Assembly: GCA_934131055.1 (NCBI GenBank)
Contig: CAKOZB010000001.1
Coordinates: forward strand, 1-31,862
Direction: 5' to 3'
Origin: an uncultured Clostridia bacterium
GTDB taxonomy: Bacteria; Bacillota; Clostridia; TANB77; CAG-508
DNA length: 31,862 nt
Position numbers and translations under genes: made by a program. Within the stretch, counting starts at the first letter, position 1; each line of letters begins with the position of its first letter. Below the pieces are notes generated by a model, which saw nothing but the letters and a program-made list of their open reading frames with translations, had not been told where the DNA came from and searched no databases. Below, piece by piece: positions 6,509-13,921 of this stretch.

Positions 6509-7498
6509 TTATATATTATATTTTATTACTTTTGCATCTGCGTTTTCTTCTATTCCAGTTGCTATTACTGTTACCATTATTGCATCATGTATTCTTTCGT
6601 CTACTATTGTACCAAAGATTATGTTTGCTTCTGGATCTAAGAATTCTTTTATGTATCCAACAGCAGTACTTACTTCGCTTAGTCCTAAATCCATACCACC
6701 TGTAACATTTACAATTAATCCTTTTGCACCTTTTACAGATGTTTCTAGAAGTGGGCTATCCATAGCAGCCATTGCAGCATCTAATGCTCTTTGGTCGCCT
6801 TCAGCTACACCAACACCCATATGAGCAATTCCACTATCTCTCATTATTGTTTTTATATCTGCAAAATCTATATTTATAAATCCTGGTATTGTAATTAAGT
6901 CTGTTATACCTTGAACACCTTTTCTTAGAACACTATCAGCCTCTTGGAATGCTTGTATCATTGTTGTTCCCTTTGGCATTGCCTTTAATAAATTGTTATT
7001 TTCTACAACAATAAGTGCATCAACATTTTTCTTCATTCTAACAATACCATCATCTGCATTTGCTTTTCTTTTTCTTCCTTCAAATAAGAATGGCTTTGTT
7101 ACAATTCCTACAGTCAAAATTCCCATTGATTTTGCTATTTCACATACGACTGGTGCAGCACCTGTTCCAGTTCCTCCACCCATACCACATGTTACAAATA
7201 CCATGTCTGTATTTGCTAATGCTTTCTTTATATTTTCTTCATCTTCTCTTGCAGCCATTTCTCCTAAAACAGGGTTAGCTCCAGCTCCTAAACCTTTTGT
7301 TGTACCTTTTCCAATATGCATAACAGTTGTAGCTTTATTTTGTGCTAAAGCCTGTTCTTCTGTATTTATCGCAATAAATTGTACATTACGTATTCCTTCA
7401 TCTATCATTCTATTTACAGCGTTGTTTCCAGCACCACCAACACCAATTACTTTAATTCTTACTAAATCGTCTTCATTATCTTGTTCTGTGTATCTCAT
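6509..7498 (-). CDS. ftsZ: Cell division GTPase FtsZ, lacking the C-terminal tail
   Basis: The tubulin homologue that polymerises into the Z-ring under the membrane at the division site. Seen here: [13 protein letters not shown] (19-31) for nucleotide contact, the tubulin signature GGGTGTG (108-114), and the T7 synergy loop NIDFADIKT (209-217) that completes the GTPase site. So the globular core is intact. The protein is only 329 residues and stops at [17 protein letters not shown], where the core ends. The variable linker and the conserved tail (IPxFLR-type) that normally bind FtsA, SepF, ZapA or EzrA are absent. No such tail is encoded in any frame before the terminator. AAGGATG precedes ATG 7498, with a candidate promoter at 7582-7610. 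It stands alone rather than in a dcw cluster. It may be a second FtsZ or a lineage-specific tailless form. Confidence 0.95.
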   Translation of the reverse strand: MRYTEQDNEDDLVRIKVIGVGGAGNNAVNRMIDEGIRNVQFIAINTEEQALAQNKATTVMHIGKGTTKGLGAGANPVLGEMAAREDEENIKKALANTDMVFVTCGMGGGTGTGAAPVVCEIAKSMGILTVGIVTKPFLFEGRKRKANADDGIVRMKKNVDALIVVENNNLLKAMPKGTTMIQAFQEADSVLRKGVQGITDLITIPGFINIDFADIKTIMRDSGIAHMGVGVAEGDQRALDAAMAAMDSPLLETSVKGAKGLIVNVTGGMDLGLSEVSTAVGYIKEFLDPEANIIFGTIVDERIHDAIMVTVIATGIEENADAKVIKYNI

Positions 7499-7581
7499 TT
7501 TTTACATCCTTGTTTATTATAAATTTAGGTTTCTGGGAGTGTCCTATAACCCATAAAGCTTGTCTGCTTTTTGCTTCCTAT

Positions 7582-7610
7582 ATATTACTACTTTTTCGTC
7601 CAATTGGCAA
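7582..7610 (-). promoter_or_regulatory. Candidate promoter of ftsZ
   Basis: On the minus strand TTGCCA (7605-7610), 17 bp and TAATAT (7582-7587). The leader would be about 77 nt. It includes an AAAGC/GCTTT hairpin and a GC-richer stretch (7531-7552) able to pair GGG with CCC. Confidence 0.5.
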
Positions 7611-7669
7611 CAGTAAATTCAATAATTTATGTGACTATTTTGTAATTTTTTATGCAATAAGAAATATTA

Positions 7670-8323
7670 TTATAAAATATCAGTTAGCTCTGTAAATTTA
7701 TGAATTGTAGCCATTATATATTCATTTGAATTTATTTTTATATTGTTTCTATCATAAAATATCACGTTCATATTAGCATTTACAGCTCCAGATACGTCTG
7801 TTTTTAGGCTATCTCCTACCATTACACATTCAGAAAACTCATATTTTCCCTTTGCAATTTCAAAAGCCTCTTTATTAGGTTTCATTAGAATATTTTCAGT
7901 CATATATGTTGCTGAAAAATATTTGTCCAATCCTAGTCTTTTAAGTCTTTCATCTTGTGATTTTTTAAACCAATTTGAAAGCACTACTAAATCGTATTTT
8001 TGTTTCAAATATTGTAATGTATAAACAACTTCATCATCAGCTTTTTCTGGTACGCACATTCCCAGATATCGTATCCATATATCAAAAAAGCTCTCTGGCA
8101 ATTTATATCCTAATTCTTCTTCTATAGCATTCATCATAGATTCTTTTGTGTATGTAGAATTTGTACCGTCTTCATAGTTGTCTACAGCATGCTGAATTTT
8201 TGCTTTAATCTCACTTGAATATGGTAAATTAAGCTCATCAAAAACATTTTTCAAGCAATCCCAGTATTCAGCTTTCCAATCTATTAATGTATTATCTATG
8301 TCAAAAATAATTCGTTTAATCAT
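7670..8323 (-). CDS. HAD-superfamily phosphatase (YjjG/nucleotidase-like)
   Basis: A 217-residue soluble hydrolase of the haloacid dehalogenase fold. The four HAD motifs are present: DIDNT (8-12) with nucleophile Asp8 and acid Asp10, LSN near 117-119, the Lys of MKPNKEAF, and GDSLKTD with the metal-binding acids. The helical cap between motifs I and II places it in subfamily I, near the 5'-nucleotidase YjjG and related phosphoglycolate-type phosphatases. The substrate cannot be told from sequence alone. GGAGGAACC before ATG 8323 is a good ribosome site, and its own promoter lies 29 bases further up. It follows the type III toxin gene on the same strand, but there is no sign that the two work together. 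Confidence 0.85.
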   Translation of the reverse strand: MIKRIIFDIDNTLIDWKAEYWDCLKNVFDELNLPYSSEIKAKIQHAVDNYEDGTNSTYTKESMMNAIEEELGYKLPESFFDIWIRYLGMCVPEKADDEVVYTLQYLKQKYDLVVLSNWFKKSQDERLKRLGLDKYFSATYMTENILMKPNKEAFEIAKGKYEFSECVMVGDSLKTDVSGAVNANMNVIFYDRNNIKINSNEYIMATIHKFTELTDIL

Positions 8324-8351
8324 GGTTCCTCCAAATTTTTTAATAATGCAA

Positions 8352-8380
8352 ATATTATCATATAAAAGAGGAAATGTAAA
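8352..8380 (-). promoter_or_regulatory. Promoter of the HAD phosphatase gene
   Basis: On the minus strand TTTACA (8375-8380), 17 bp and TAATAT (8352-8357), shortly after the toxin stop codon at 8405. Confidence 0.55.
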
Positions 8381-8404
8381 TTGTTTATTACTAAATTGAA
8401 TAAA

Positions 8405-8980
8405 TTAATTCCACCATATTTCTTTCCCTTGTGGTTCCCAAAAATCAATTTCATATGGGATATATGTTTCTTGAATATTCATAAATATACTTCTACGTCT
8501 AGCGTCTCTTTTTATTTCAGATATAAATTGTGGCAGATTCGTTAAAGTTACTATTTTGCCCAAATTAGTTAACCTGAGTACTTCTTTTGCTTTCTTTAAT
8601 ACCTCTGCTTTTTCTGTTTTTGGAACCTTAATTATACCATTATTAGTTTTATATATTCCTATAACATAATTTTCTAATGTCGGAAACATATTTTGAATAA
8701 GAAATACTCCTCTTTTTCCGGCAATATTTTCAAAAAACACAAAATTGTTCGGCTCTTTTTTTATTTTATCTCTAATTCTTATATATATTTTTTGATATTT
8801 CTCATACTGTGTTGACATTGGTATAACCCAAAGTATTTCTTTTTCTTTGCTATCTCTAAAGCAAAAATATGCTGGTCTTTTATTTTCGCTTCCTTTGTTT
8901 TCCATTATGCTATATTTGATACCATACTTGTCCATAAACTCATCACAAATAAAGCATAAGTTTCCTTCTTTTAATTCCAT
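8405..8980 (-). CDS. cptN: Type III toxin-antitoxin endoribonuclease toxin, CptN/ToxN family
   Basis: 191 residues, no signal peptide. Known members are cytoplasmic RNases held inactive in a complex with pseudoknot units of their own antitoxin RNA. They cut that RNA precursor and, when free, cellular mRNA, giving growth arrest or phage abortive infection. The recognisable CptN pattern is RPAYFCFRDS (35-44), ILWVIPMSTQYEKY (49-62), VFLIQNMFPTLENYVIG (92-108) and the helix KAEVLKKAKEVLRL (124-137). Compared with the roughly 150-160 residues I recall for the family, it has a C-terminal extension of about 30 residues rich in Trp and Tyr (IPYEIDFWEP to the end). GGAGG lies 6 bases before ATG 8980. 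Upstream, in order, are a terminator, two RNA repeats and a promoter: the diagnostic layout. Family placement is by motif memory, not a search. Confidence 0.88.
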   Translation of the reverse strand: MELKEGNLCFICDEFMDKYGIKYSIMENKGSENKRPAYFCFRDSKEKEILWVIPMSTQYEKYQKIYIRIRDKIKKEPNNFVFFENIAGKRGVFLIQNMFPTLENYVIGIYKTNNGIIKVPKTEKAEVLKKAKEVLRLTNLGKIVTLTNLPQFISEIKRDARRRSIFMNIQETYIPYEIDFWEPQGKEIWWN

Positions 8981-8993
8981 ATATTACCTCCAT

Positions 8994-9041
8994 AAAAAAA
9001 ATGGAGAAACTCAATTTACTACTGCATTTAAGTTTCTCCAT
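8994..9041 (-). terminator. Leaky terminator between type III antitoxin RNA and toxin gene
   Basis: 11-bp perfect stem ATGGAGAAACT / AGTTTCTCCAT, with a looser extension, followed on the minus strand by eight T. In type III systems such a terminator limits toxin mRNA relative to antitoxin RNA. Its position here, just before the toxin ribosome site, fits. Confidence 0.9.
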
Positions 9042-9150
9042 CTATATATTTTTTCATAGCATATTTATACTAGCCTGCTAAGGGGCATTTGTATATCGTT
9101 TCATAGCATATTTACCCAATCGCCTACTAAGGGGCTGACATTATATTTAC
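9042..9150 (-). ncRNA. cptI: Type III antitoxin RNA (CptI-like), about two repeats
   Basis: The predicted transcript starts near 9150 and runs to the terminator at 8994-9041. It contains two imperfect repeat units with conserved blocks GCCCCTTAGYAGGC and TAAATATGCTATGAAA, the second block directly ending each unit. GCC-N8-GGC in both units can form the core stem of a pseudoknot. Each processed unit would bind one toxin molecule. I see no protein-coding potential. The link to the toxin gene rests on position and the promoter-repeat-terminator order. Confidence 0.85.
9052..9147 (-). repeat. Tandem antitoxin repeats (about 47-49 bp, 2 units)
   Basis: On the plus strand TTTCATAGCATATTTA starts at 9052 and again at 9099 (47 bp apart). 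CTAAGGGGC starts at 9078 and 9127 (49 bp apart). A 2-nt indel between the blocks explains the difference. A short third partial copy may follow toward the terminator. Confidence 0.85.
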
Positions 9151-9156
9151 ATATTT

Positions 9157-9185
9157 ATTGTACCATCAGACTTTTGCTAAGTCAA
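9157..9185 (-). promoter_or_regulatory. Promoter of the type III toxin-antitoxin operon
   Basis: On the minus strand TTGACT (9180-9185), 17 bp and TACAAT (9157-9162). It fires directly into the repeat RNA. Confidence 0.85.
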
Positions 9186-9242
9186 TAGTATTAATAAATA
9201 TTCATTTATATTCTATGATATTTTGTAAAATTAATTCACAAT

Positions 9243-11330
9243 TTATTTTCCTGAATTTGTTTCTTTATTTTCTTCGTTATTTGTTTTATTTTCGCTGTTC
9301 TCTACTGGCATGTTGCTTTCTTCTTTTTTACTGTCTTTTTTTAAGCTATCTACTACAAATATGAATTTTGTTGTTCCTTCCGCTTCTTCGTCTTTTCCTG
9401 CAAAGCTGTCATATTCGTTTGCTAGTTCTTGCAATTTTTCTACTCTTGTTTGTAGGTCTTTTACGTCTCCATTTACCATTGAGACTATTTTGTTTATTCC
9501 TTCTTCATCAAATTCAGATATTCCTTCTGCTAGTGTTTTAGCACCGTCAGATATTGTGTTTGCACCTTCTAATAATTGCTTGTTAGCACTGTTTAATTTA
9601 TCACTTGATGTGTTTAATGTGCTTAAGCCTGTTTTTAACTCTTTTGATCCGCTTGCAAGTGTGCTTACTCCTGTTTGTAATTTGCTTGTTCCTTGGCTTA
9701 TTGTTGATGTACCATTCTTTAATTCGTTTGATCCTGCTATTAATTCTGTTGTTCCATCTGTTATAGCATCAAATCCTGATGAAATTTCGCTTATTCCACT
9801 CTTTATGCTTGATGTAGCTTGTGTCTTTAATGTATTTAATCCAGCTTTTACGCCTTTTTCATTATCATTTATTGCATCTAATCCCGCTTCTTGTGCCTTT
9901 GTTGTTTGAGTAACTGCACTGTCTATTGCTGTTCCAATTTGTTTTGACATAGCTTGTTTTTCTGCATCTGATATTGATATACTTGAAAGTGCTTTTTGAA
10001 TTGCAAGTTTTTCTTCAGTTGTTAATGTTTCATCTGCAAGAATTTCTTTTTGTACACTTGCCATTTTCTTTTCCATTGTGCTATCTATTGCAGAAGATAC
10101 TGCTGAGCTTACTCCTTTTTTTAATCCTTCTGCTAATTTATTATTTGCGCTTTCTATAACTTGCTCTTTTATTGTTTCTACTTCTTGGTCTTTTCCTGCT
10201 ATTATTTGGTCTATTCCAGCAGATAATGTTTTGCTACTTTCCTCTAATGAAGAAACAGCTTGCTCTTTTCCGGCAGATACTCCTGTTTGTAATGAATTTA
10301 ATCCATCACTTAAATCACTTGCACCTTGATTTAATTTGCTTGCACCATTCTTTATTGTGCTTATGTTTGAATTTACAGAATCAATTCCTTCGTCTATTTT
10401 ATTGTAGCTGTTTGTAGCAGTGTTTATTCCTTGATTGAAGGTTTCTAATCCATCAGCAAATTCTGTACTCTTTGAAACATATTCTTCTGTTCCGTCTTGT
10501 AAAGTCTTTGCACCCTCAACTAATTGTGTTGAAGCGGATTTTAAATCATTTATTTGGCTATAAACTTCGTCTAATTTATCCATTGCAGAAACATCAGTAT
10601 CATCAAATATTTTTGGTGTTGCATATGACATTATATTTCCCATTTCGAAGTCTGTTGCTTCAAAGCTTATTTCAACTTTATTTAAATCTGATAAATCTTC
10701 GTCTTCTAATCCTAAGCTTTCTATTAGTCCTGGGCAAGCAAGACCAACAACTACTGTCTTTTGACCGTTGTCTAAAACTTTACCATTTGTAACTTCTATG
10801 TTCTTCATTTTTGTATTATCTAGCATAGTTCCAGCCATTACAACAAATGGTACATACATTTTCTCACTCTTACCATTTATATTAACAAATCTTTCTTCTT
10901 TATTTGTATATTCTATTGTTATTTTTACACTTCCACTCTTGCCAATTAATTCGTTTGGAGCAATCTCTTCTCCGTTTAATTCATATTTAATTGTACAATC
11001 TAATGGTAATTCTCTGTCTGTATTTCCTTGATAATAAATATCATTTCCAGATGTCTTCCATTCAAGCGAAGTTCCATTTTGAGAAGCTTCTTCATCTCCA
11101 TTAGTATTCTTTATGTTTAACAATGTAGACATATCTTTTAATAACTCTGCATTATCAGAATTTTTTAAATGCTCACTTACTATCGTTTGGTATGAGCTAC
11201 CATTTGCATTTGCTTTAGTATAAACAGTCTCATCTTTGCTATATGCAAAAACTGGAACCGCATTAATTGTTCCTAATGCTAGCACCAAAGATGAAGCAAT
11301 AACCTTTGACATTATTTTTTTATTATTCAT
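9243..11330 (-). CDS. Secreted XXXLXXG heptad-repeat protein (MMPL transporter partner)
   Basis: 695 residues with a signal peptide (1-29, ending AVPVFA). An N-terminal globular region (about 35-255) contains LPLDCTIKYELNGEEI and SGSVKITIEYTNKEER. It is followed by long stretches of the X-X-X-Leu-X-X-Gly heptad (for example LVEGAKTLQDGTEEY, LNQGASDLSDGLNSL, ELKNGTSTISQGTSKLQTG). These fall in two blocks, roughly 265-355 and 535-645, separated by a charged coiled-coil-like segment. The tail is hydrophilic (Lys/Glu/Asn-rich) with no clear transmembrane anchor. Proteins with these heptads are regularly encoded beside MMPL/RND exporters or YhgE/Pip-like proteins. Here the transporter lies 148 bases upstream on the same strand, so they probably form a TetR-controlled operon. 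The exact function is unknown. GAAAGGAAG precedes ATG 11330. Confidence 0.85.
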   Translation of the reverse strand: MNNKKIMSKVIASSLVLALGTINAVPVFAYSKDETVYTKANANGSSYQTIVSEHLKNSDNAELLKDMSTLLNIKNTNGDEEASQNGTSLEWKTSGNDIYYQGNTDRELPLDCTIKYELNGEEIAPNELIGKSGSVKITIEYTNKEERFVNINGKSEKMYVPFVVMAGTMLDNTKMKNIEVTNGKVLDNGQKTVVVGLACPGLIESLGLEDEDLSDLNKVEISFEATDFEMGNIMSYATPKIFDDTDVSAMDKLDEVYSQINDLKSASTQLVEGAKTLQDGTEEYVSKSTEFADGLETFNQGINTATNSYNKIDEGIDSVNSNISTIKNGASKLNQGASDLSDGLNSLQTGVSAGKEQAVSSLEESSKTLSAGIDQIIAGKDQEVETIKEQVIESANNKLAEGLKKGVSSAVSSAIDSTMEKKMASVQKEILADETLTTEEKLAIQKALSSISISDAEKQAMSKQIGTAIDSAVTQTTKAQEAGLDAINDNEKGVKAGLNTLKTQATSSIKSGISEISSGFDAITDGTTELIAGSNELKNGTSTISQGTSKLQTGVSTLASGSKELKTGLSTLNTSSDKLNSANKQLLEGANTISDGAKTLAEGISEFDEEGINKIVSMVNGDVKDLQTRVEKLQELANEYDSFAGKDEEAEGTTKFIFVVDSLKKDSKKEESNMPVENSENKTNNEENKETNSGK

Positions 11331-11360
11331 ATTATTTTACTTCCTTTCTAACTTGACCCT

Positions 11361-11440
11361 AAAAAATTAAATTTTAACAAGGAAAACGATATTCAAAATG
11401 CAATGGCGCATACTTTGTGTATGTAACCGCATTTTAAATG
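11361..11440 (-). ncRNA. Structured leader-like element, copy A
   Basis: An 80-nt element upstream of the heptad-repeat gene, same strand. On the minus strand it reads CATTTAAAATGCGG, TTACATAC, a 5-nt loop, GTATGCGCC, then TTGCATTTTGAA and a conserved TTTTCCTTG-NN-AAAATTTAATT tail. The outer stem AAAATGC/GCATTTT and inner stem CATAC/GTATG flank an asymmetric internal loop (GTTA and CGCC), which is unchanged in copy B at 15403. Between copies one outer pair switches from A-T to C-G on both sides. This suggests a folded RNA or a mobile hairpin family. No match to a named riboswitch is claimed. Confidence 0.55.
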
Positions 11441-11478
11441 TTGTTTGACTTTAGGTAAAATTGTAATTATTTAGTGGT

Positions 11479-13557
11479 CTAATATTTTATATCTGCATGT
11501 CTTGTTCTTTTGGTTGTTTTGCAAATAATCTTATCAAATACCATTAAGAATGCTGGTAACATTGTAATTACTACAACCATACTTATTAGAGCACCTCTTG
11601 AGATTAATGTACAAATTGAACCTATCATATCTATCTTTGATATTATTGAAACTCCACATGTTGCTGCAAAGAAGCATAACGCACTTACTATTATTGATTT
11701 TGCTGAATTTTCAAGTGCATATTTTGCAGATTCTTGTTTTGTCTTTCCGTCACATCTTGCATCTAAGTATTTATTAGTCATTAATATTGCATAATCGACT
11801 GTTGCTCCTAACTGAATTGTTCCAATTACTATAGAAGCTACGAATGGGATTGTTACATTTGCGTAACAAGTGCAAGACATATTAACAAATATTGCAAACT
11901 CTATTACGGCTATTAATATGAATGGTATCGAACCTGATTTGAATACGAATATCATTAATATAAATATTACCGCTATTGAACTTATATTTACACTGTTGAA
12001 GTCTTGGTCTGCAATCTCTACTAAGTCTTTCATAAGAGGAGCCTCTCCTGCAAGAATCCCGTCTTCATCATATTTCTTTATTATGTCATTTATCTTATTT
12101 ACTAACTCATTCTCTTCATTTGTTGCAGTCTCATAGCTTGAATTAATAACAATCATTTGATACTTGTCACTCTCGAAAATACTCTTTATATCGTCATCAA
12201 TCATCTCGTCTGGAACTAATCCGTTTGTAATCTTTGCCTTTGCTATTGACCATTCTACACCATCTAAGCTATCAATCTCGTCTAACATTGCCTTAACTTT
12301 TGAATCTGGCATATCTTTATTTACTAATGCAATCTGTGTAGAAACCATGTTGAAGTCATCTGCTAATGCTTTATTAGCTGGCACACTTGCTAAACTTTCT
12401 GGTAATGAACTATTAATGTTGTAATATACGTTTACATGACTGTTTCCATAAATTGCTGGAACTAATAGTATTAAGAATACTATAATTGCAGCTTTGTAAT
12501 GTTTTACAACAAAATCTATCAGATGGGTAAACTCTGGTAATATAACCTTATGTGATGTTTTTTCTATTAGCTTGTCGAATACAAGTATTGTTGCAGGTAA
12601 AACTGTTACAACACAAATTAATCCAATTAAAACACCCTTTGCCATTACCAAACCTATATCTCTACCAATTGCAAGTTGCATTGTACACAATGCCAAGAAA
12701 CCTGCGATTGTTGTTATAGAACTTCCTACAACAGATGAAATTGTACTCGTAATAGCTTTTTCCATAGCTTCGTATATATCTTTAGAGGTTTGTTTTTCTT
12801 TAATATAGCTGTGATACAAGAAGATTGAGAAATCCATTGTAACACCTAATTGAAGTACACTTGCAATAGCTTTTGTAATATAAGAAATCTCTCCAAACAT
12901 AATGTTTGTTCCCATATTATATAAAATTGCAATTCCTATACTTCCCAACAAAAATAGAGGAACTATATAAGAATCAAGTGCTATACTTAAAACTATCATA
13001 CAAAGAACAGCTGCAACTACAACATAAATTGCCATTTCAGAATTTAAAATATCCTTCATGTCATCTTCTGTCGCAGATAAACCTGCAACCGCACACTTTT
13101 CTTTTGCAATATCTCTGATGCCATCAATAGCTTTAAGAGTATCATCAGCTGCAATACCTGTTTTAAAAGTAACAAGGATTGGCGTCTTGCCCTCTGCACT
13201 AATCTTCTCTTTAACATCATCTGGAAGAGAATCAAGAGGAACCTGAGTTCCAAGAACATCGTAAACACCAACAACCTTGTCTACACATTCAATCTCCTTA
13301 ATCTTATCCTCCATGCTTAAAATATCTTTAGCTCTCATATCGTCATCTACAATCAAAACTGCAAACGAACCCATGTTGAACTGTTCAGACAAAATATTTT
13401 GTCCTTGAATTGTTGCTACATCATCTGGCAAGTAAGTTAAAATATCGTAATTAATTCTTGTAGCTACCATTCCAATAGCAGATGGAATTAATAGCAAAAG
13501 CGCTACAATAATAATTGCTACTCTGTACTTACAGACGAACTTTCCAAACTTATTCAT
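11479..13557 (-). CDS. MMPL/RND-family membrane transporter
   Basis: 692 residues with the duplicated RND layout. A first helix (13-30) is followed by an extracellular domain (about 32-180), a cluster of about five helices with a sterol-sensing-like core (180-345, ending in AGFLALCTMQLAIGRDIGLVM and a cytoplasmic EKTSHKV loop), and the same plan again from about 355 to the end. The C-terminal cluster contains GTIQLGATVDYAILMTNKYLD, the counterpart of SVLQLGVTMDFSIFLYHSYI in the first half. These GATxDxxI-type stretches carry the proton-relay region of MMPL proteins. Substrates of relatives are lipids, drugs or hydrophobic peptides; none can be assigned here. GAAAGGAATG precedes ATG 13557. The promoter overlaps two palindromes that probably bind the divergently encoded TetR protein. 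Confidence 0.92.
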   Translation of the reverse strand: MNKFGKFVCKYRVAIIIVALLLLIPSAIGMVATRINYDILTYLPDDVATIQGQNILSEQFNMGSFAVLIVDDDMRAKDILSMEDKIKEIECVDKVVGVYDVLGTQVPLDSLPDDVKEKISAEGKTPILVTFKTGIAADDTLKAIDGIRDIAKEKCAVAGLSATEDDMKDILNSEMAIYVVVAAVLCMIVLSIALDSYIVPLFLLGSIGIAILYNMGTNIMFGEISYITKAIASVLQLGVTMDFSIFLYHSYIKEKQTSKDIYEAMEKAITSTISSVVGSSITTIAGFLALCTMQLAIGRDIGLVMAKGVLIGLICVVTVLPATILVFDKLIEKTSHKVILPEFTHLIDFVVKHYKAAIIVFLILLVPAIYGNSHVNVYYNINSSLPESLASVPANKALADDFNMVSTQIALVNKDMPDSKVKAMLDEIDSLDGVEWSIAKAKITNGLVPDEMIDDDIKSIFESDKYQMIVINSSYETATNEENELVNKINDIIKKYDEDGILAGEAPLMKDLVEIADQDFNSVNISSIAVIFILMIFVFKSGSIPFILIAVIEFAIFVNMSCTCYANVTIPFVASIVIGTIQLGATVDYAILMTNKYLDARCDGKTKQESAKYALENSAKSIIVSALCFFAATCGVSIISKIDMIGSICTLISRGALISMVVVITMLPAFLMVFDKIICKTTKRTRHADIKY

Positions 13558-13621
13558 AATTTCACATTCCTTTCTTTTTCGCTTTGTATATTTGCCAGTT
13601 TCAACCTTGTTTGGTCAATTC

Positions 13622-13634
13622 TGACTATCAGTCA
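13622..13634. promoter_or_regulatory. Operator site O1 for the TetR-type regulator
   Basis: TGACTATCAGTCA, a perfect 5-3-5 palindrome, lying downstream of the -10 box of the transporter promoter. Related sites are O2 (13658) and O3 (13841). The shared form is TGACYANNAGTCA. Confidence 0.65.
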
Positions 13635-13642
13635 CTTTTTAT

Positions 13643-13671
13643 ATTTTATGACTTTTCTGACCATTAGTCAA
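13643..13671 (-). promoter_or_regulatory. Promoter of the MMPL/heptad operon, with operator O2
   Basis: On the minus strand TTGACT (13666-13671), 17 bp and TAAAAT (13643-13648). Operator O2 TGACCATTAGTCA (13658-13670) overlaps the -35 box, and O1 lies just beyond the -10. Repressor bound at both would block polymerase. Confidence 0.7.
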
Positions 13672-13802
13672 TACAGTTCACAAAACTTTCACAATTTTAT
13701 TTAATTATTTAAATTATTATGTTATAATGTTCTATTTTATTATCCATATTGTTTAGCTTTGTTTCTCCTGAATTTCAGCATTTTTCGACCATACAATAAT
13801 TT

Positions 13803-13835
13803 TTCGCCCCAAAAGGGGCGTCCCTATTGGGCGAA
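13803..13835. repeat. REP-like GC-rich palindrome, copy 2
   Basis: TTCGCCCC, AAAA, GGGGCGTCCC, TATTGGGCGAA. Here the inner stem CGCCCC/GGGGCG is perfect. It ends 4 bases before the -35 box of tetR. The 13558-13921 interval otherwise holds only the two promoters and three operators. Confidence 0.8.
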
Positions 13836-13839
13836 GCAT

Positions 13840-13868
13840 TTGACCAAAAGTCATTTTAGTGTTATAAT
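13840..13868 (+). promoter_or_regulatory. Promoter of the TetR gene, with operator O3
   Basis: TTGACC (13840-13845), 17 bp and TATAAT (13863-13868). Operator O3 TGACCAAAAGTCA (13841-13853) overlaps the -35, predicting autorepression. Confidence 0.75.
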
Positions 13869-13921
13869 CTATTTAGTTTAAATTTTATTAAGGCTTATTG
13901 CCTTAAAGAACGAAGGTTAAT

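Noticed and set aside
7531..7570. Possible further REP-like copy in the ftsZ leader
   Set aside because: It has GGGAGTGTCC and AACCC blocks but does not match the palindrome of the three true copies.
9052..9147. CRISPR-like repeats
   Set aside because: There are only two units, no separate spacers and no cas genes. The position before a ToxN-type gene fits a type III antitoxin.
9310..10792. Several plus-strand ORFs of 60-199 residues opposite the heptad-repeat gene
   Set aside because: They are shadows caused by the repetitive codon pattern of the real gene, with no starts supported by ribosome sites.
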